NCBI RefSeq assembly: GCF_000313935.1
Contig: NZ_AMSS01000029.1
Coordinates: 1-35,484, forward strand
Origin: Acinetobacter sp. WC-141
GTDB lineage: Bacteria; Pseudomonadota; Gammaproteobacteria; Pseudomonadales; Moraxellaceae
DNA length: 35,484 nt
Reading direction: 5' to 3'
The stretch's first letter is position 1; each line of letters begins with the position of its first letter. This document shows, in pieces, positions 34,602 through 35,484 of this stretch. Made by a program: the position numbers and the translations under genes. The notes under the pieces were generated by a model that was not told the origin of the DNA, made no database searches, and saw only the letters and a program-made list of their open reading frames with translations.

Positions 34602-34946
34602 TTAGTGTTGAGCATCTTTTTTTACTTCAGCAGCAGTATTTTCAACAGCTTGAGCTGTATCAGCAGTTGCTTTACGAGCAGTCGCTTCAGTTTTTGCAGC
34701 AGCGTCAGCAGTTGCATCCGCAGCATGGTCAGTTGCAGCATCGATTTTTGCAGAAGCATTATCAGTTGCAGTTGCAATATCGCTTGCAGCTTCGTTACCT
34801 GCAGATTTGATATCTGCAGTTGCTTGTTGAGCTGCATTTTCTAAATGTTCACCCGTTGTCGCGCCTGTTTCTGGAGCTTTATCTTTATTACATCCAACAA
34901 GAGCAACGGTCGCAGCAAGACCTAAAGCAACAAGTAATTTATTCAT
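34602..34946 (-). CDS. Small Ala-rich lipoprotein
   Basis: A 114-residue protein with signal peptide and lipobox L-V-G-C-N, Cys near residue 19. The mature part is almost wholly Ala, Thr, Asp, Glu and Lys with repeating A-T-A-D/A-A-A-K units, e.g. D-A-T-D-H-A-A-D-A-T-A-D-A-A-A-K, predicting one long helix with no Pro or aromatic residues after the linker. That resembles helical outer-membrane lipoproteins of the Lpp or LEA type, but no family is recognised. ATG at 34946 follows AAGGAAAAA. It is likely highly expressed; a periplasmic cushion or stress role is guesswork. Confidence 0.75.
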   Translation of the reverse strand: MNKLLVALGLAATVALVGCNKDKAPETGATTGEHLENAAQQATADIKSAGNEAASDIATATDNASAKIDAATDHAADATADAAAKTEATARKATADTAQAVENTAAEVKKDAQH

Positions 34947-35063
34947 TGTGTTTTTCCTTCTAATTCATGGCATCCAAAATTATGGATGTCTAAAATATAA
35001 ACATAAACTAACTGATTAATAAAGATCGAAAATTGTTAAGAAGTTGTAACTCTAATATTAAAA

Positions 35064-35091
35064 AAGCCTAGCATTTTGTAATGCTAGGCTT
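35064..35091 (-). terminator. Terminator after ahpF
   Basis: AAGCCTAGCATT (35064-35075), loop TTGT, AATGCTAGGCTT (35080-35091). Read on the minus strand it is followed by TTTTT, 29 bp past the ahpF stop. Confidence 0.9.
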
Positions 35092-35120
35092 GGGTTAAAA
35101 CGTATTGGTTTGACTGAATT

Positions 35121-35484
35121 TTACTGTCCAGAACGGATGATGTAATCAAACGCAGAGAGTGATGCTTTAGCACCTTCACCTGTGGCAATAATGATTTGCT
35201 TGTAAGGCACAGTCGTACAGTCACCCGCAGCAAACACACCTTGCACGTTGGTTTCGTTGCGATCATTCACAATAATCTCGCCACGGTTGGTTAACTCAAC
35301 TTCACTGTCTTTTAAGAAGTCAGTGTTTGGCAGTAAACCAATCTGCACAAAGATCCCTGCAAGTTCTACTACATGCTCTTCATCAGTCGCACGGTCTTTA
35401 TATTTAAGACCAGTCACTTGTGAACCATCGCCCAACACTTCTGTACTTAAGGCATTCATAATCACAGTTGTGTTTGGCAAGCTA
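35121..35484 (-). CDS. ahpF: Alkyl hydroperoxide reductase subunit F, C-terminal part (runs off right edge)
   Basis: The frame is open from the right edge to the TAA at 35121-35123 and gives about 120 residues of the ~520-residue flavoprotein that reduces AhpC with NADH. The visible part is the FAD-binding end: [36 protein letters not shown], then [17 protein letters not shown] and [12 protein letters not shown], which are specific for AhpF over thioredoxin reductase. The CXXC redox centre lies outside the window. Confidence 0.93.
   Translation of the reverse strand, partial: SLPNTTVIMNALSTEVLGDGSQVTGLKYKDRATDEEHVVELAGIFVQIGLLPNTDFLKDSEVELTNRGEIIVNDRNETNVQGVFAAGDCTTVPYKQIIIATGEGAKASLSAFDYIIRSGQ

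Noticed and set aside
34605..34844. Plus-strand Ser/Cys-rich ORF opposite the Ala-rich lipoprotein
   Set aside because: Antisense reading of Ala/Thr codons gives Ser/Cys runs; an artefact of base composition.

Overview
The window is a stretch of an Acinetobacter chromosome, most likely from the A. baumannii/calcoaceticus group. Pointers are the low G+C content, the close resemblance of AlaS, HisZ, RlmKL, PyrB and TrmB to the Acinetobacter proteins as I recall them, and Moraxellaceae-style neighbourhoods such as hisZ-purA, Vfr next to an OsmC protein, and pyrB followed by an inactive dihydroorotase. All identifications are from reading the sequence; no database search was run.

Region 1 (1 to about 4.3 kb) is a broken prophage or phage-derived island. 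It opens with the 3' end of an IS3-family transposase lying against the last codons of what looks like a tail tape-measure gene. A Dit-like tail/baseplate gene follows at 2090, then a truncated baseplate-plug gene at 2689, then a P4-type tyrosine integrase on the opposite strand. Between the tape-measure remnant and the Dit-like gene sit about 1.7 kb of cargo that is not structural phage DNA: a DUF4282-like membrane protein with its own promoter and terminator, then a small helical protein whose gene overlaps a 278-residue DUF6414-like protein, preceded by an 18-bp palindrome over a promoter and closed by another terminator. This 'moron' cassette is the best candidate in the window for an uncharacterised system; its function cannot be read from sequence.

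Region 2 (4.3 to 21 kb) is core chromosome: alaS, a divergent GAPDH/Epd-like dehydrogenase, an AT-rich lineage-type lipoprotein, hisZ-purA (histidine and AMP synthesis), a small membrane protein, an M48 lipoprotein protease, the Tas-like aldo/keto reductase, the global regulator Vfr/Crp, an OsmC protein, a GNAT acetyltransferase, a secreted M23 peptidase and clpB behind a clear sigma-32 promoter. A 297-bp fold-back element with 19-bp perfect terminal inverted repeats (a MITE-like element) occupies most of the divergent vfr-osmC promoter region.

Region 3 (20.7 to 35.5 kb) is also core: a divergent CinA/PncC-like protein, a secreted small protein, rlmKL, a conserved hypothetical, pyrB and a catalytically dead pyrC-like partner, a membrane-anchored OmpA-domain protein, a DUF2520 Rossmann protein, a GST, trmB, a large ExeM/NucH-type secreted nuclease, a beta-class GST, an Ala-rich small lipoprotein and the C-terminal part of ahpF, which runs off the right edge. 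Most genes are separated by strong stem-loop terminators, several of them bidirectional. No tRNA, rRNA or CRISPR array was seen.
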